In this document: in pieces, positions 8,783 through 16,766 of the stretch
Layout: each line of letters opens with the position of its first letter
Numbering within the stretch: position 1 is the first letter of the stretch
Assembly: GCF_963921845.1 (NCBI RefSeq)
Contig: NZ_CAWUGZ010000009.1
Span: 1-51,739, forward strand
DNA length: 51,739 nt
Reading direction: 5' to 3'
Source: Commensalibacter sp963921845
Lineage (GTDB): Bacteria > Pseudomonadota > Alphaproteobacteria > Acetobacterales > Acetobacteraceae
The notes under the pieces: model-generated
What the model saw: the letters and a program-made list of their open reading frames with translations, nothing else
Told to the model about the DNA's origin: nothing
Database searches by the model: none
Made by a program: the position numbers and the translations under genes

Positions 8783-9511
8783 TTACATTATTGACAAGCT
8801 ATCCAACATATGTGCTTCTTCTTTAATCTGCGAAAAGGACTTCCTGAATATATAACCTTGCCCCCACATCGTTGAGATAAAGTCTTCTGCACCTGCTTGT
8901 TGAAGTTTCTTTCTTAACTTACATACAAAGACATCAATAATTTTAACATCGGGCTCATCTTTTTCAATCGTATAAAGATAATTTAAAATTGTAGATTTAC
9001 TGATTAATATACCTCTTCTGGCAACCAGCATTTCTAAAATTGAATATTCTTTACCAGTTAGATGGACTTGATTGCGGTTAACGTATACTTCGCGAGTCTC
9101 AAGATTTATTTTCAGATTATCAATTTGAATAATTCTTTCGCTCCCCAGTTTATTTACACGTCTAAGGACAGCCTTACAACGAGCAACCAACTCTTTTGCT
9201 TCAAATGGAACAGTAACATAATCATCAATACCCACTTGAAACGCTTGCAACTTTACATCCAATTCCCTTCTGTCAGAAACCACAATAATAGGTATTTTTT
9301 CATTAAAAGACCTTAACAGTTTAATATTAGAAAAGAATTGTTTGTCTGAACTATTAAGCTCTACCAAAATAAGATCGTAATCGTAGCACCTGATAGCGGA
9401 AATAATTTGCGATTCATACCCTACACGATCAATTGAAAATCCAGTTTTCTTTAACTCTTGATAGAACTCATGCTCTGTAAAAAAGAATTCACCCATAAGA
9501 AGAACATGCAT
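8783..9511 (-). CDS. ctrA: CtrA-family response regulator with degenerate receiver
   Basis: This 242-residue OmpR-type regulator has a C-terminal winged helix nearly identical in pattern to CtrA: VHLTGKEY, DEPDVKIIDVFVCKLRKKL and WGQGYIFR. A GGAG site 8 bases before the ATG at 9511 selects that start over a GTG at 9520, and numbering then matches Caulobacter CtrA. The phospho-acceptor Asp51 is replaced by Glu51 (LVELN). The conserved Lys101 is Val (TVPF), and the acidic pocket is reduced to G7, E8, F9. Thr/Ser79 is kept. By family knowledge this receiver should not be phosphorylated normally, and Glu may mimic the active state. CtrA homologues control cell-cycle and motility genes; the targets here are unknown. 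Confidence 0.88.
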   Translation of the reverse strand: MHVLLMGEFFFTEHEFYQELKKTGFSIDRVGYESQIISAIRCYDYDLILVELNSSDKQFFSNIKLLRSFNEKIPIIVVSDRRELDVKLQAFQVGIDDYVTVPFEAKELVARCKAVLRRVNKLGSERIIQIDNLKINLETREVYVNRNQVHLTGKEYSILEMLVARRGILISKSTILNYLYTIEKDEPDVKIIDVFVCKLRKKLQQAGAEDFISTMWGQGYIFRKSFSQIKEEAHMLDSLSIM

Positions 9512-9661
9512 AACAACCACTCCAGATTAATTATCTTTAATAATTACAACTACAGGTTGAAACAAATCGTGGGAAAAAGCAACAGAAAGTTAATATTTTA
9601 CATCCAATTTGTTAAAAATAAGGTGAACGTGTTAATATTTAGACAGAATTTGAACATAATG

Positions 9662-9677
9662 TTTAAAGTACTTTAAA
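9662..9677. promoter_or_regulatory. 16-bp perfect palindrome
   Basis: TTTAAAGTACTTTAAA is self-complementary over its whole length and sits between the yqjE-like gene and the ctrA-like gene, about 150 bases upstream of the latter. Its two TTAA blocks are spaced by 6, not the 7 of the classic CtrA box. It could be an operator or chance AT-rich symmetry. Confidence 0.3.
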
Positions 9678-9700
9678 GAATTACCCTTCATTTTAAAGTT

Positions 9701-10132
9701 TCAATTTCTCTTAAAAACATTTCTGATAAATTTCCACCCATGCTGGCGTATTACATTGCCCAAAGGCCCTCCAAAAGCACCAAGCAAAGCTGTTAAAGCG
9801 AGAGAATTCCTTAATTCTTTTAAACTATGGTTCCGTATAACTTTTGCTTCTATTTCTTCAACAGAAACTCTTTGCCTAACGGCAAGAAGAAAAAACAACG
9901 CCATTAAAAAAATATCAAAAGCAAATAAGATTAAAGAAACTCCTAAAACTCCAAAATGAAATAAATCCCAACATAATGCCGCCAAAACTGCGTGAAGTGA
10001 AATCAGTGTAAACAAACCACAGAGTGCCCCAATAGCACATAAAATTAGCTGTTTTACCACTCTTGCTGATCTCTTTTTTAACAACAAAACTTCAGCATCG
10101 GCGATTGTCTTGCCTAAAGTAGTAATTTTCAT
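9701..10132 (-). CDS. YqjE-like membrane protein (holin superfamily)
   Basis: This 143-residue protein has two strongly hydrophobic spans at about residues 27-53 and 61-84, between charged tails. This matches the small inner-membrane proteins annotated as phage holin family (YqjE-like). It lies 32 bases downstream of a DUF883 gene on the same strand, reproducing the yqjD-yqjE pairing of enterobacteria. The holin label is a superfamily name only; there is no phage gene nearby, so lysis function is not implied. The role is unknown, possibly membrane stress or ribosome hibernation at the membrane by analogy with YqjD. Confidence 0.65.
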   Translation of the reverse strand: MKITTLGKTIADAEVLLLKKRSARVVKQLILCAIGALCGLFTLISLHAVLAALCWDLFHFGVLGVSLILFAFDIFLMALFFLLAVRQRVSVEEIEAKVIRNHSLKELRNSLALTALLGAFGGPLGNVIRQHGWKFIRNVFKRN

Positions 10133-10164
10133 GAATTTTTAAACCATTTTCTAAATTAAACCAA

Positions 10165-10449
10165 TTAACGATTAGATCTGCCCAAAAGATAACCAACAAC
10201 AGAGGATATAACAATAGCAAGCAACGGTTTAGATTTGATCTTTTGTGACACTTGGTCAATTTGATTATTGGCTACTTTTTTTACATCTTGTGCAGCGTGT
10301 TCTGCTCTATCCGAAGCTTGAGTAATAACGGGATTAATTTGTTCATTTATTAATGCCCCGACTTGTTTTTTAATATTATTTAATTCTTCTCTTCCCTTTT
10401 GCTCGACCGTTTCAACGAACTCTTTCTTTTGTTTGCGACTGAAAAACAT
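10165..10449 (-). CDS. DUF883 family protein (ElaB/YqjD-like)
   Basis: This 94-residue protein has a long amphipathic, probably coiled-coil region (about 5-70) followed by a single C-terminal membrane segment ending in the family hallmark GYLLGRSNR. In E. coli, relatives are tail-anchored inner-membrane proteins that bind ribosomes in stationary phase. It is upstream of, and probably co-transcribed with, the YqjE-like gene. Its leader contains a 9-bp inverted repeat. The call is confident at family level. Confidence 0.78.
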   Translation of the reverse strand: MFFSRKQKKEFVETVEQKGREELNNIKKQVGALINEQINPVITQASDRAEHAAQDVKKVANNQIDQVSQKIKSKPLLAIVISSVVGYLLGRSNR

Positions 10450-11705
10450 TGTATTCTCCGTAACTATTCAATGAAAGAAACTTTAAAACCTAATCTCTGT
10501 CTTCATAAATTTATTATTGTGACGGGATATGAATCAATAAATAAAAAAAAGTAATTCATATCTGTCTTACGGTGTTACTTAAATACACTAAGGGAAAGTA
10601 AAAATTTAAAAGTGCTTTAAGGCAGTATATTGAAAAATAACTAGCCCACTTATAAAGCGTTTACTTGATTATTTTTATAATAACCAAAAATATGTGCCAC
10701 ATAATTTTATCATTATCAGATAAGGATTAAGATGAAAATTTATTAATTAAAAACTGTACCGTGTCTTTTCAAAATACCTGTCCCTCGGATGAAATATAAT
10801 CCGAATCGTCAAAAAAATTATTTAAAACTATATTACAGTAATATTAGATTGTTACTTTACACTAAACGTTTTTAAAAATTTTGAGTATAAAGATACCTTT
10901 TAAGTTTAATTTCTTCATAGTATATTTACTATACCGCACCTTTTTAACGTGCTCATCACCACAATAACAATCTTTTTTGTATTTTATATCATCGCACACA
11001 AAGCTAATAAGATGATTAGCCTTGTCTTGTTTTTGAAACAATCTTACACGTTAATATTGTATCTTACTTTTTTTATAGTTTTCATAACAGACGCGATATT
11101 TTTTTACAAAATTTCTAACTTTTACGAAGACTCTATACGTTTACCCAAAATGGTAAGAAAAATAATACAAAAAACGGGTATAATACGTTATTGAAAAAAA
11201 CTATTTTAAAACTGTCTACTTGGTTAATACGTTAAGCAAATCGCTGAGTGGTTTGAATTGACAATATAAAATAATTAATTTTTTGGCATTAACTCGAAAA
11301 AAAGAAAACAGTTTAATTGCTCTTAATGGAATTATGGGATCCAAGCTTAAAAATAGACTAATTACGAATTATAATGTTTTTACATTTTAATAAATATTTC
11401 TAATAAAATAAGACTCAAAAACTATTTTAAATCGCTTATAAAATGCTATTAATTGATTTACTTCATCTTAAAATCTATTAACAAATATTGATTTAAAAAA
11501 AATAAAACCCTTCTAAGCTCCGATTGACACCATAATTTGATTAAACATTTATATTGTCAATTAACGTTTAATTATAAATGCTTGCTCCTTATCAGCAGTT
11601 TTGCGTATGCTAAAATTTACCTTACAATGCGAATTCATATTAAAACTACATAGAATCATTTTTGATGTCTGGATTCGTAAGGATGCTATACATTGGACTC
11701 AGTCA
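10450..11705. other. Long AT-rich non-coding stretch
   Basis: About 1.25 kb lies between the DUF883 gene and the DUF475 gene. It holds the inverted repeat above and a small hairpin (TCGGAT 10785-10790 with ATCCGA 10799-10804, loop 8). An 81-codon hydrophobic frame at 10949-11194 begins with GTG, lacks a ribosome-binding site and is probably chance. No RNA gene is recognisable. Confidence 0.5.
10526..10562 (-). promoter_or_regulatory. 9-bp inverted repeat upstream of the DUF883 gene
   Basis: GATATGAAT (10526-10534) is perfectly complementary to ATTCATATC (10554-10562), with 19 bases between. It lies about 80 bases upstream of the DUF883 start. It may be a leader hairpin or an operator pair; no regulator is identified. 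Confidence 0.3.
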
Positions 11706-12737
11706 ATGCATTATTTTAAGAGCTCTTTCTATTTCACAGCGTTATGCCTTAGTATAGCTGGATATTTAGGATATCAATCAACCCATACATTAGCAGGAAC
11801 GTTATCGACGATATTTATCTGTGCAATGTTAGGGGTGCTTGAAATTTCGATCTCCTTTGACAACGCAGTCGTTAATGCGAACACCTTAAAAACAATGTCC
11901 AAAATTTGGCAACGCCGTTTTTTAACGTGGGGAATGATTATCGCTGTTTTTGGGATAAGACTAATTTTTCCTTTACTCATTGTAAGTATAGCCGCACGAG
12001 TTGGACCTATATCCGCTTTACAACTCGCTCTCAACGAACCCGAACGTTATGCACAGATAGTATCAAATGCACACACAGCGATTATGGGTTTTGGCGCAGC
12101 TTTCCTTGCTTTAGTGGGATTAAATTTCTTTTTTAACACACAAAAAAATGTGCATTGGATACGATTTTTAGAAGTTAAATTAGTAAAACTTTCAAAATTA
12201 GATTCTATCGAAATTATGTTGGTCTTAATAGCGATTATCTTTATGTCGAAATTAACCGCTAAAAGCGAGTCCCTCGTATTTGTTATCTCCGGTCTTTTTG
12301 GTATCGTTACTTATATAAGCCTTGATGCGTTAAACCATTTGCTAAACCAAACAAACTCATCCCATAACACGCTTATAAAAGCAGGGCTCGGTAGTTTTCT
12401 TTATTTAGAAGTATTAGATGCTTCCTTTAGCTTTGACGGGGTCATCGCTGCATTCGCTTTAACGACCAATTTATTTATTATTGTTTTAGGACTTAGTATA
12501 GGCGCCATGTTTGTCCGTTCGTTGACACTCATGCTGGTAAACCTTAATACGTTAAATAAATATCGTTTTCTAGAACATGGAGCATTTTGGGCAATTTTAG
12601 TACTGTCAGGTTTTATGTTTTTCAGTGTTTATAAAAAAATACCAGAGGTAATCACAGGATTAATCGGGGCAATTCTAATCGTTATTGCCTTTATTTCTTC
12701 GCTCTATTGGAATAAAAAATATTCTAAAAAAGTCTAA
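11706..12737 (+). CDS. DUF475 family integral membrane protein (TerC-like)
   Basis: This protein has about eight or nine hydrophobic segments over 343 residues. It shows the DUF475/TerC-type motif LEISISFDNAVVNA, with a second acidic repeat, LDASFSFDGVIAAFAL, in the other half. Paired acidic motifs inside membrane segments suggest metal ion handling, as proposed for TerC relatives; the substrate is not known. The frame is open upstream to a TTG at 11601, but the extra 35 residues do not resemble the family, and the ATG at 11706 opens directly into the expected first membrane segment. The gene is isolated, with deserts on both sides. Confidence 0.78.
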   Translation: MHYFKSSFYFTALCLSIAGYLGYQSTHTLAGTLSTIFICAMLGVLEISISFDNAVVNANTLKTMSKIWQRRFLTWGMIIAVFGIRLIFPLLIVSIAARVGPISALQLALNEPERYAQIVSNAHTAIMGFGAAFLALVGLNFFFNTQKNVHWIRFLEVKLVKLSKLDSIEIMLVLIAIIFMSKLTAKSESLVFVISGLFGIVTYISLDALNHLLNQTNSSHNTLIKAGLGSFLYLEVLDASFSFDGVIAAFALTTNLFIIVLGLSIGAMFVRSLTLMLVNLNTLNKYRFLEHGAFWAILVLSGFMFFSVYKKIPEVITGLIGAILIVIAFISSLYWNKKYSKKV

Positions 12738-13043
12738 TAGCCACTATGAATCAATTTCTTTATAGTTTCGCTCATCTCAAAAACAATATCCAAACTTTTT
12801 TAGTGGCAAGTCAAACTCATAAAGAATTTTTTAATTTAACAAAATTGAAAAGACGAATTTTTTTTTGCTCTTAAAAGGAAATTTACACACTGCGAAATGT
12901 AAACAATCAATCTTTCGTTAGAAATTTATAAATCAAGTCTTTTAACTTTACACTTTAGAAATTAATGAGGATGAATCTTGTATTCCGATGTTCCTAATTT
13001 TTTCTAAATCCTTAATAACGCTTCTAGCATCAGCGTGTATGAA

Positions 13044-13388
13044 TTATTTTGTTTTAATAAAATTATAGCCGATCTCAAACAGAGAACATGCCATCGCATA
13101 CCTTTCCAATAAATCGTTATAAAGTGATTGGAACTCCTTTAATGAATGCTGGGCACTTAGCTTCTCCCCTATAAAAGCGTGCGCAAGACGTTGATTTCTA
13201 AGAGCCTTAATTTTATCATAAATCCCTTTTCTTTCCCCATTAGTATATTTATTGTAAAGCCGCATAAATGAACTTCTATTTTTTTCATATTTAATTATAA
13301 CCTCAGGATATTCTTTAAAGTTTTCACTAAAATACTTAACGAATTTTTTATCTTTTATAAAAAAAATATTTAAGAAAAACCAACATTC
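13044..13388 (-). pseudogene. Remnant of a HEPN/AbiU2-like protein
   Basis: The minus-strand frame is open from 13388 to a stop at 13044, but its only ATG (13265) falls in the middle, leaving 73 residues after it. The protein-like sequence continues upstream of that ATG in the same frame (for example VKYFSENFKEYPEV), so the 5' end appears lost. The core KALRNQRLAHAF fits the R-x5-H pattern of HEPN ribonuclease domains such as AbiU2. This suggests the eroded C-terminal half of an abortive-infection or toxin-type gene. The family call is tentative. Confidence 0.35.
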
Positions 13389-13829
13389 TTATGATATTTA
13401 TTTAGTTTATCCTATGTTTTGCAATCAATAACCGTGTCATTCATACGAATGAACGTTGTATAACATCAAATAAACATATAGCTTCTCTTAACAGAATTTT
13501 TTAAAAAAATCGTTTCTTTGTGATAATTCTTTATAGGTTTCCCACGTAGGATAATTGAACGAATTTTTACAAGAAAATGATTAAGTAGATAAAATTTATA
13601 TTTACCTATCTTATTTTCAATAACATCATCTAAGCGCAAACTTACTACCGTAAGTTTCACATTATTATGCTATTAAAAATTTTATTAGCCGTTCATATAT
13701 TTTTGAATAATGAAAAAATTTACTGCAATAAAATAAATAATATAAACTCTTTTAAAAGAGTATAAGATTGAATCTATAATACGAATAAGAATCCATATAT
13801 CAAAATTCTCAAAACAGAAACTAATTACG

Positions 13830-13857
13830 TTGAACGCAAAAATCATCTACTTATAAT
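13830..13857 (+). promoter_or_regulatory. Distal sigma-70-type promoter (copy 1)
   Basis: TTGAAC at 13830-13835 and a perfect TATAAT at 13852-13857 are separated by 16 bases. It is the upstream copy of the duplicated promoter and points toward the lipocalin-citC operon. Activity is inferred from the consensus match only. Confidence 0.5.
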
Positions 13858-13960
13858 ACAAGTCAACTTGGCCAACCTGTGCCCTAAATTAGGGGGTTTT
13901 GAATTTATAATGCAAACAAAAATCTACACTTCGGAACTTATAAAACGAATATTAATTACG

Positions 13961-13988
13961 TTAAACGCAAAGATCATTTACCTATAAT
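13961..13988 (+). promoter_or_regulatory. Proximal sigma-70-type promoter (copy 2)
   Basis: TTAAAC at 13961-13966 and TATAAT at 13983-13988 are separated by 16 bases. Transcription from here would begin about 100 bases before the lipocalin-like gene. The -35 box is one base weaker than in copy 1. Confidence 0.5.
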
Positions 13989-14094
13989 ATATCTAGAATA
14001 AATAAATCTTCGCCTTAAGTTAAGTTACAGAGTTTTAAAATGGTATTGCGAAATAGAAATGAAAACCTCACTAAAGATAAAGGAATCAACACCA

Positions 14095-14520
14095 ATGGGT
14101 CTCGCAGAGGAAATCGTCGGAACATGGCAACTTGTCTCTTATCAAGTGGAACTACAAGCGACGGGAGAATTCATTGATGCAATGGGAGACTATCCGCGCG
14201 GAAGAGTAATTTTTACAGCAGATGGCTGGGTTGCGTTTAATCTTGAAGGCACGGGTCGTGAACCCGCTCATTCCGATGAAGATCGTGCGCATCTAATGGA
14301 GACCCTAGTGGCCTATATTGGTCGGTATCGAATTGAAGGAAACCAATGGGTTACAACAGTACAAACAGCATGGGCTCCGGAATGGGTAGGCACCGAACAA
14401 CGTCGCACCGTTACAATTGAAGGAGATACGGCTCAGGTAGTTACCCCCTGGCGAAAAATGCCCAATTGGGCAAAAGATCAAATGTCACGCAGTATCATAA
14501 AATTTGTCCGAGCGCGTTAA
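14095..14520 (+). CDS. Lipocalin-like domain protein
   Basis: This 141-residue protein matches the lipocalin-like family: it opens with EEIVGTWQLVSYQ, followed by GRVIFTADGWVAF and a final PWRKMP segment. Such proteins form small beta-barrels, but the ligand is unknown, and no signal peptide is seen. An ATG at 14059 is in frame, but AAGGA at 14080-14084 lies 10 bases before the ATG at 14095, which is preferred. Its stop overlaps the citC start in a TAATG, so it appears to be the first gene of the citrate lyase operon. That position is not part of the cit clusters I know; a role in binding citrate or a product is speculation. Confidence 0.8.
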   Translation: MGLAEEIVGTWQLVSYQVELQATGEFIDAMGDYPRGRVIFTADGWVAFNLEGTGREPAHSDEDRAHLMETLVAYIGRYRIEGNQWVTTVQTAWAPEWVGTEQRRTVTIEGDTAQVVTPWRKMPNWAKDQMSRSIIKFVRAR

Positions 14521-15596
14521 TGTTTGCACCTGGTATGATGTCAATCTCTGATGGTATCACACTCTCTGTTCTTCAAGACGACGATCTTCAGTCTAAACTG
14601 AAGGAAATTACGCAGTTCCTAACAGACAGAGGCTTAAATATCGATGTTCAGGTAAAGACGTTTATACTTGCATACAATCAAGAAGATAACCAAATTGTCG
14701 GTTGTGCTGGTCTAGACAAAAATGTTGTGAAATGCGTTTGTGTGGATGAACAATTTCGTGGATCGGGTCTAAGTGTAAAGATTGGAACGGAAGTCATCAA
14801 GCGTGGTCTCTCCGAAGGCTATGACGACCTTTTTCTTTACACAAAATACAAGAATTTGAAGCTTTTCCGAGGATGGGGATTTACACCTCTCGTCGAGCTT
14901 CCCGATGTTGTTGCCTTCATGAACTACAACTCTCAGAAATTTCGTGATTACCTTGAGGGTTTGCAGACACTCAAAAAAAATGGCTCACGTATCGGTAGCG
15001 TTGTTATGAACGCGAACCCTTTTACAAACGGGCATCGATACCTTGTAGAGCAGGCATCTAAAAATTGTGATTGGGTGCACGTTTTTTTAGTTCGAGAAGA
15101 TGTATCTCTTTTTTCATATAAAACCCGACTTGAGCTTGTTCGAGAAGGGCTCGCAGATATTAACAATGTTACCGTTCATGAGGGATCGGATTATATCATT
15201 TCGCATGCAACTTTTCCTCAATATTTTCTTAAAAACGATTATGACGTAAATACTCAGGCCTCTGCGATAGATGCACTCATGTTTCGTCGATATATTGCCC
15301 CTGCATTGAACATAAGCGTAAGGTATGTAGGAACAGAGCCTCTCGATAAAACCACAGCAAGGTATAATCTTGTCTTAAAGAAATTCCTAAATACCTATCC
15401 GTATAATGCCAAACCCATTGAGCTTAAAGAGCTTGAAAGGTTGAAATATCGTGGTGTGGTGGTTTCTGCCTCCAGAGTTAGACGTTTGATGGAAGCAAGA
15501 AATTATGAGGGTATCAAAGATTTAGTTCCAGAATCGACATTTGTATTTATTAAAAATGCCTCCGACAACTGCCAAAAAAAGAAGGAAACCCTATGA
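14520..15596 (+). CDS. citC: [Citrate (pro-3S)-lyase] ligase
   Basis: CitC acetylates the thiol of the prosthetic group on the citrate lyase acyl carrier subunit, using acetate and ATP, to activate the enzyme. The 358-residue product has an N-terminal GNAT-like domain (EQFRGSGLS at 77-85) and a C-terminal nucleotidyltransferase domain with NPFTNGH at 166-172. The chosen ATG at 14520 overlaps the lipocalin stop (TAATG). Another in-frame ATG at 14535 is possible. It is followed by citD with an ATGA overlap, so translation is coupled along the operon. Confidence 0.92.
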   Translation: MFAPGMMSISDGITLSVLQDDDLQSKLKEITQFLTDRGLNIDVQVKTFILAYNQEDNQIVGCAGLDKNVVKCVCVDEQFRGSGLSVKIGTEVIKRGLSEGYDDLFLYTKYKNLKLFRGWGFTPLVELPDVVAFMNYNSQKFRDYLEGLQTLKKNGSRIGSVVMNANPFTNGHRYLVEQASKNCDWVHVFLVREDVSLFSYKTRLELVREGLADINNVTVHEGSDYIISHATFPQYFLKNDYDVNTQASAIDALMFRRYIAPALNISVRYVGTEPLDKTTARYNLVLKKFLNTYPYNAKPIELKELERLKYRGVVVSASRVRRLMEARNYEGIKDLVPESTFVFIKNASDNCQKKKETL

Positions 15597-15892
15597 TGAA
15601 AATCAAGCAAAAAGGCATAGCAGGGACCTTAGAGTCGAGCGATGTCCTTGTTGTCGTTAGTCCTCATAATGAAGACAAAATAAAACTCATCTTACAAAGT
15701 AAAGTTGAAAAACAATACGGTGACTCTATAAAAAAAACCGTTATCAGCACTCTGTCTAAATGTGGTGTGGTATCGGCGTTGGTTGATGTTAGAGACCAAG
15801 GCGCCTTAGATTGCGTTATTAAGGCACGCGTTGAAACGGCTGTTTACCGGGCCGCTGATGAAAAAAAAGTAAAATTCGGAGAACTATCATGA
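15593..15892 (+). CDS. citD: Citrate lyase acyl carrier protein (gamma subunit)
   Basis: This small subunit carries the phosphoribosyl-dephospho-CoA prosthetic group on a serine in the conserved GTLESSD motif (S15 from this start, S14 if the adjacent ATG at 15596 is used). It has 99 residues, close to the family's usual length. GAAGGA lies 6 bases before the first ATG and 9 before the second. It overlaps citC by four bases at its start and citE by four at its end. Confidence 0.93.
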   Translation: MMKIKQKGIAGTLESSDVLVVVSPHNEDKIKLILQSKVEKQYGDSIKKTVISTLSKCGVVSALVDVRDQGALDCVIKARVETAVYRAADEKKVKFGELS

Positions 15893-16755
15893 GGCTACGT
15901 CGAAGCATGATGTTCATTCCAGGGGCTAACGCTGGAATGTTGTCGAATTCTTATATATACAAACCCGATTCAGTAATGTTTGACCTTGAAGATTCAGTAA
16001 GTCTTACGGAAAAAGACAGTGCACGATTTCTGGTTTTCAATACACTGAAAGAAAACCTCTACGAAGGTATTGAAACCGTTGTCCGTATCAATAGCGTTGA
16101 AACCCCCTTTTGGGAAGACGACCTGGATATGGCCGTTCGCGGTGGGGTTGAAATTGTTCGTTTGCCCAAAACGGAAATCGTTGATGACGTTCGAGAAATT
16201 GAACAGCGTATTGAAAAAATTGAAAAAGACTGTGGGCGTCCAGCCGGCGATACAAAAATTATGGCGGCAATTGAATCCGCCTGCGGCGTCGTCAACGCTG
16301 TAGCCATTGCAAAATCAACGCCACGTATGGTGGCGATTGCACTGGCCGGTTTCGATTACCTTGTCGATATGCAGACCTCCCGTAGTTCAGGAAGCGAGCC
16401 CGAGTTGTTTTATGCTCGAGCTGCCGTTCTCCATGCTGCAAGGGCTGCAAAAATTGACGCCTTCGACGTGGCGTACGGCAATGTCAACGATGAAGAGGGG
16501 TTTTTGCGAGAAGTCGAAATTGCAAAAAACCTGGGATATAATGGAAAGTCCCTAATTCATCCAAGACAAATTGAACTTTTACACAAAGCTTATGCACCCA
16601 CGCAAAAGGATGTCGATTATGCCCAAAAAGTAATTCAAGCAGCTCAAGAGGCTGAAGAAAAGGGTCTGGGTGTGATTTCGCTCGACGGTAAGATGATTGA
16701 TCCGCCTGTCGTGTATGAAGCGCAGCGCGTTCTTCTTTTAGCTGAAAATTCCTAA
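15889..16755 (+). CDS. citE: Citrate lyase beta subunit (citryl-ACP lyase)
   Basis: CitE cleaves citryl-ACP to acetyl-ACP and oxaloacetate. The 288 residues show the HpcH/HpaI-type barrel landmarks: RRSMMFIPGAN near the N-terminus, MFDLEDSV at 30-37, and the acidic metal-binding region IMAAIESACGVVNA. It begins with an ATGA overlap with citD. Base composition here is visibly richer in G+C than in the sdh genes: one 60-base line starting at 16141 has 26 G/C, against 20 for one at 5221. This is consistent with recent acquisition. Confidence 0.95.
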   Translation: MRLRRSMMFIPGANAGMLSNSYIYKPDSVMFDLEDSVSLTEKDSARFLVFNTLKENLYEGIETVVRINSVETPFWEDDLDMAVRGGVEIVRLPKTEIVDDVREIEQRIEKIEKDCGRPAGDTKIMAAIESACGVVNAVAIAKSTPRMVAIALAGFDYLVDMQTSRSSGSEPELFYARAAVLHAARAAKIDAFDVAYGNVNDEEGFLREVEIAKNLGYNGKSLIHPRQIELLHKAYAPTQKDVDYAQKVIQAAQEAEEKGLGVISLDGKMIDPPVVYEAQRVLLLAENS

Positions 16756-16766
16756 GGTAGGTTCAA

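Larger units (their letters stand above)
13822..13989 (+). repeat. Imperfect direct repeat carrying a promoter
   Basis: A 37-base unit at 13822-13858 recurs at 13953-13989, offset by 131 bases, with 33 of 37 positions identical by eye. Each copy starts TAATTACGTT and ends TATAATA, so each contains a complete -35/-10 pair. Similarity fades after the -10 box. This is a tandem duplication of a promoter segment upstream of the citrate lyase operon. Confidence 0.7.
12738..14094. other. Gene-poor stretch before the citrate lyase operon
   Basis: About 1.35 kb. It contains a probable HEPN-like gene remnant (13044-13388, minus) and, at its right end, a duplicated promoter module (13822-13989). A 64-codon minus-strand frame at 13466-13660 has no recognisable similarity and is treated as chance or decay. 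Arms GCCACTA (12740-12746) and TAGTGGC (12801-12807) could mark the end of the DUF475 transcript but are widely spaced. Confidence 0.5.

Noticed and set aside
9521..9545. Possible CtrA box (TTAA-N-TTAA) before the CtrA-like gene
   Set aside because: The spacing between TTAA blocks is 6, not 7, and TTAA is very common in this AT-rich sequence.
9701..10132. Phage lysis gene (holin)
   Set aside because: The protein fits the YqjE-type membrane family and is paired with a DUF883 gene; there are no phage genes around it.
10949..11194. 81-codon hydrophobic frame with GTG start
   Set aside because: No ribosome-binding site, composition follows the local AT bias, and no family resemblance.
12740..12807. 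GCCACTA/TAGTGGC inverted repeat after the DUF475 gene as a terminator
   Set aside because: The arms are 54 bases apart and not followed by a T-run, so a terminator call is not supported.
13466..13660. 64-codon minus-strand frame near the HEPN relic
   Set aside because: No recognisable motif and no upstream ribosome-binding site; likely chance or decayed sequence.
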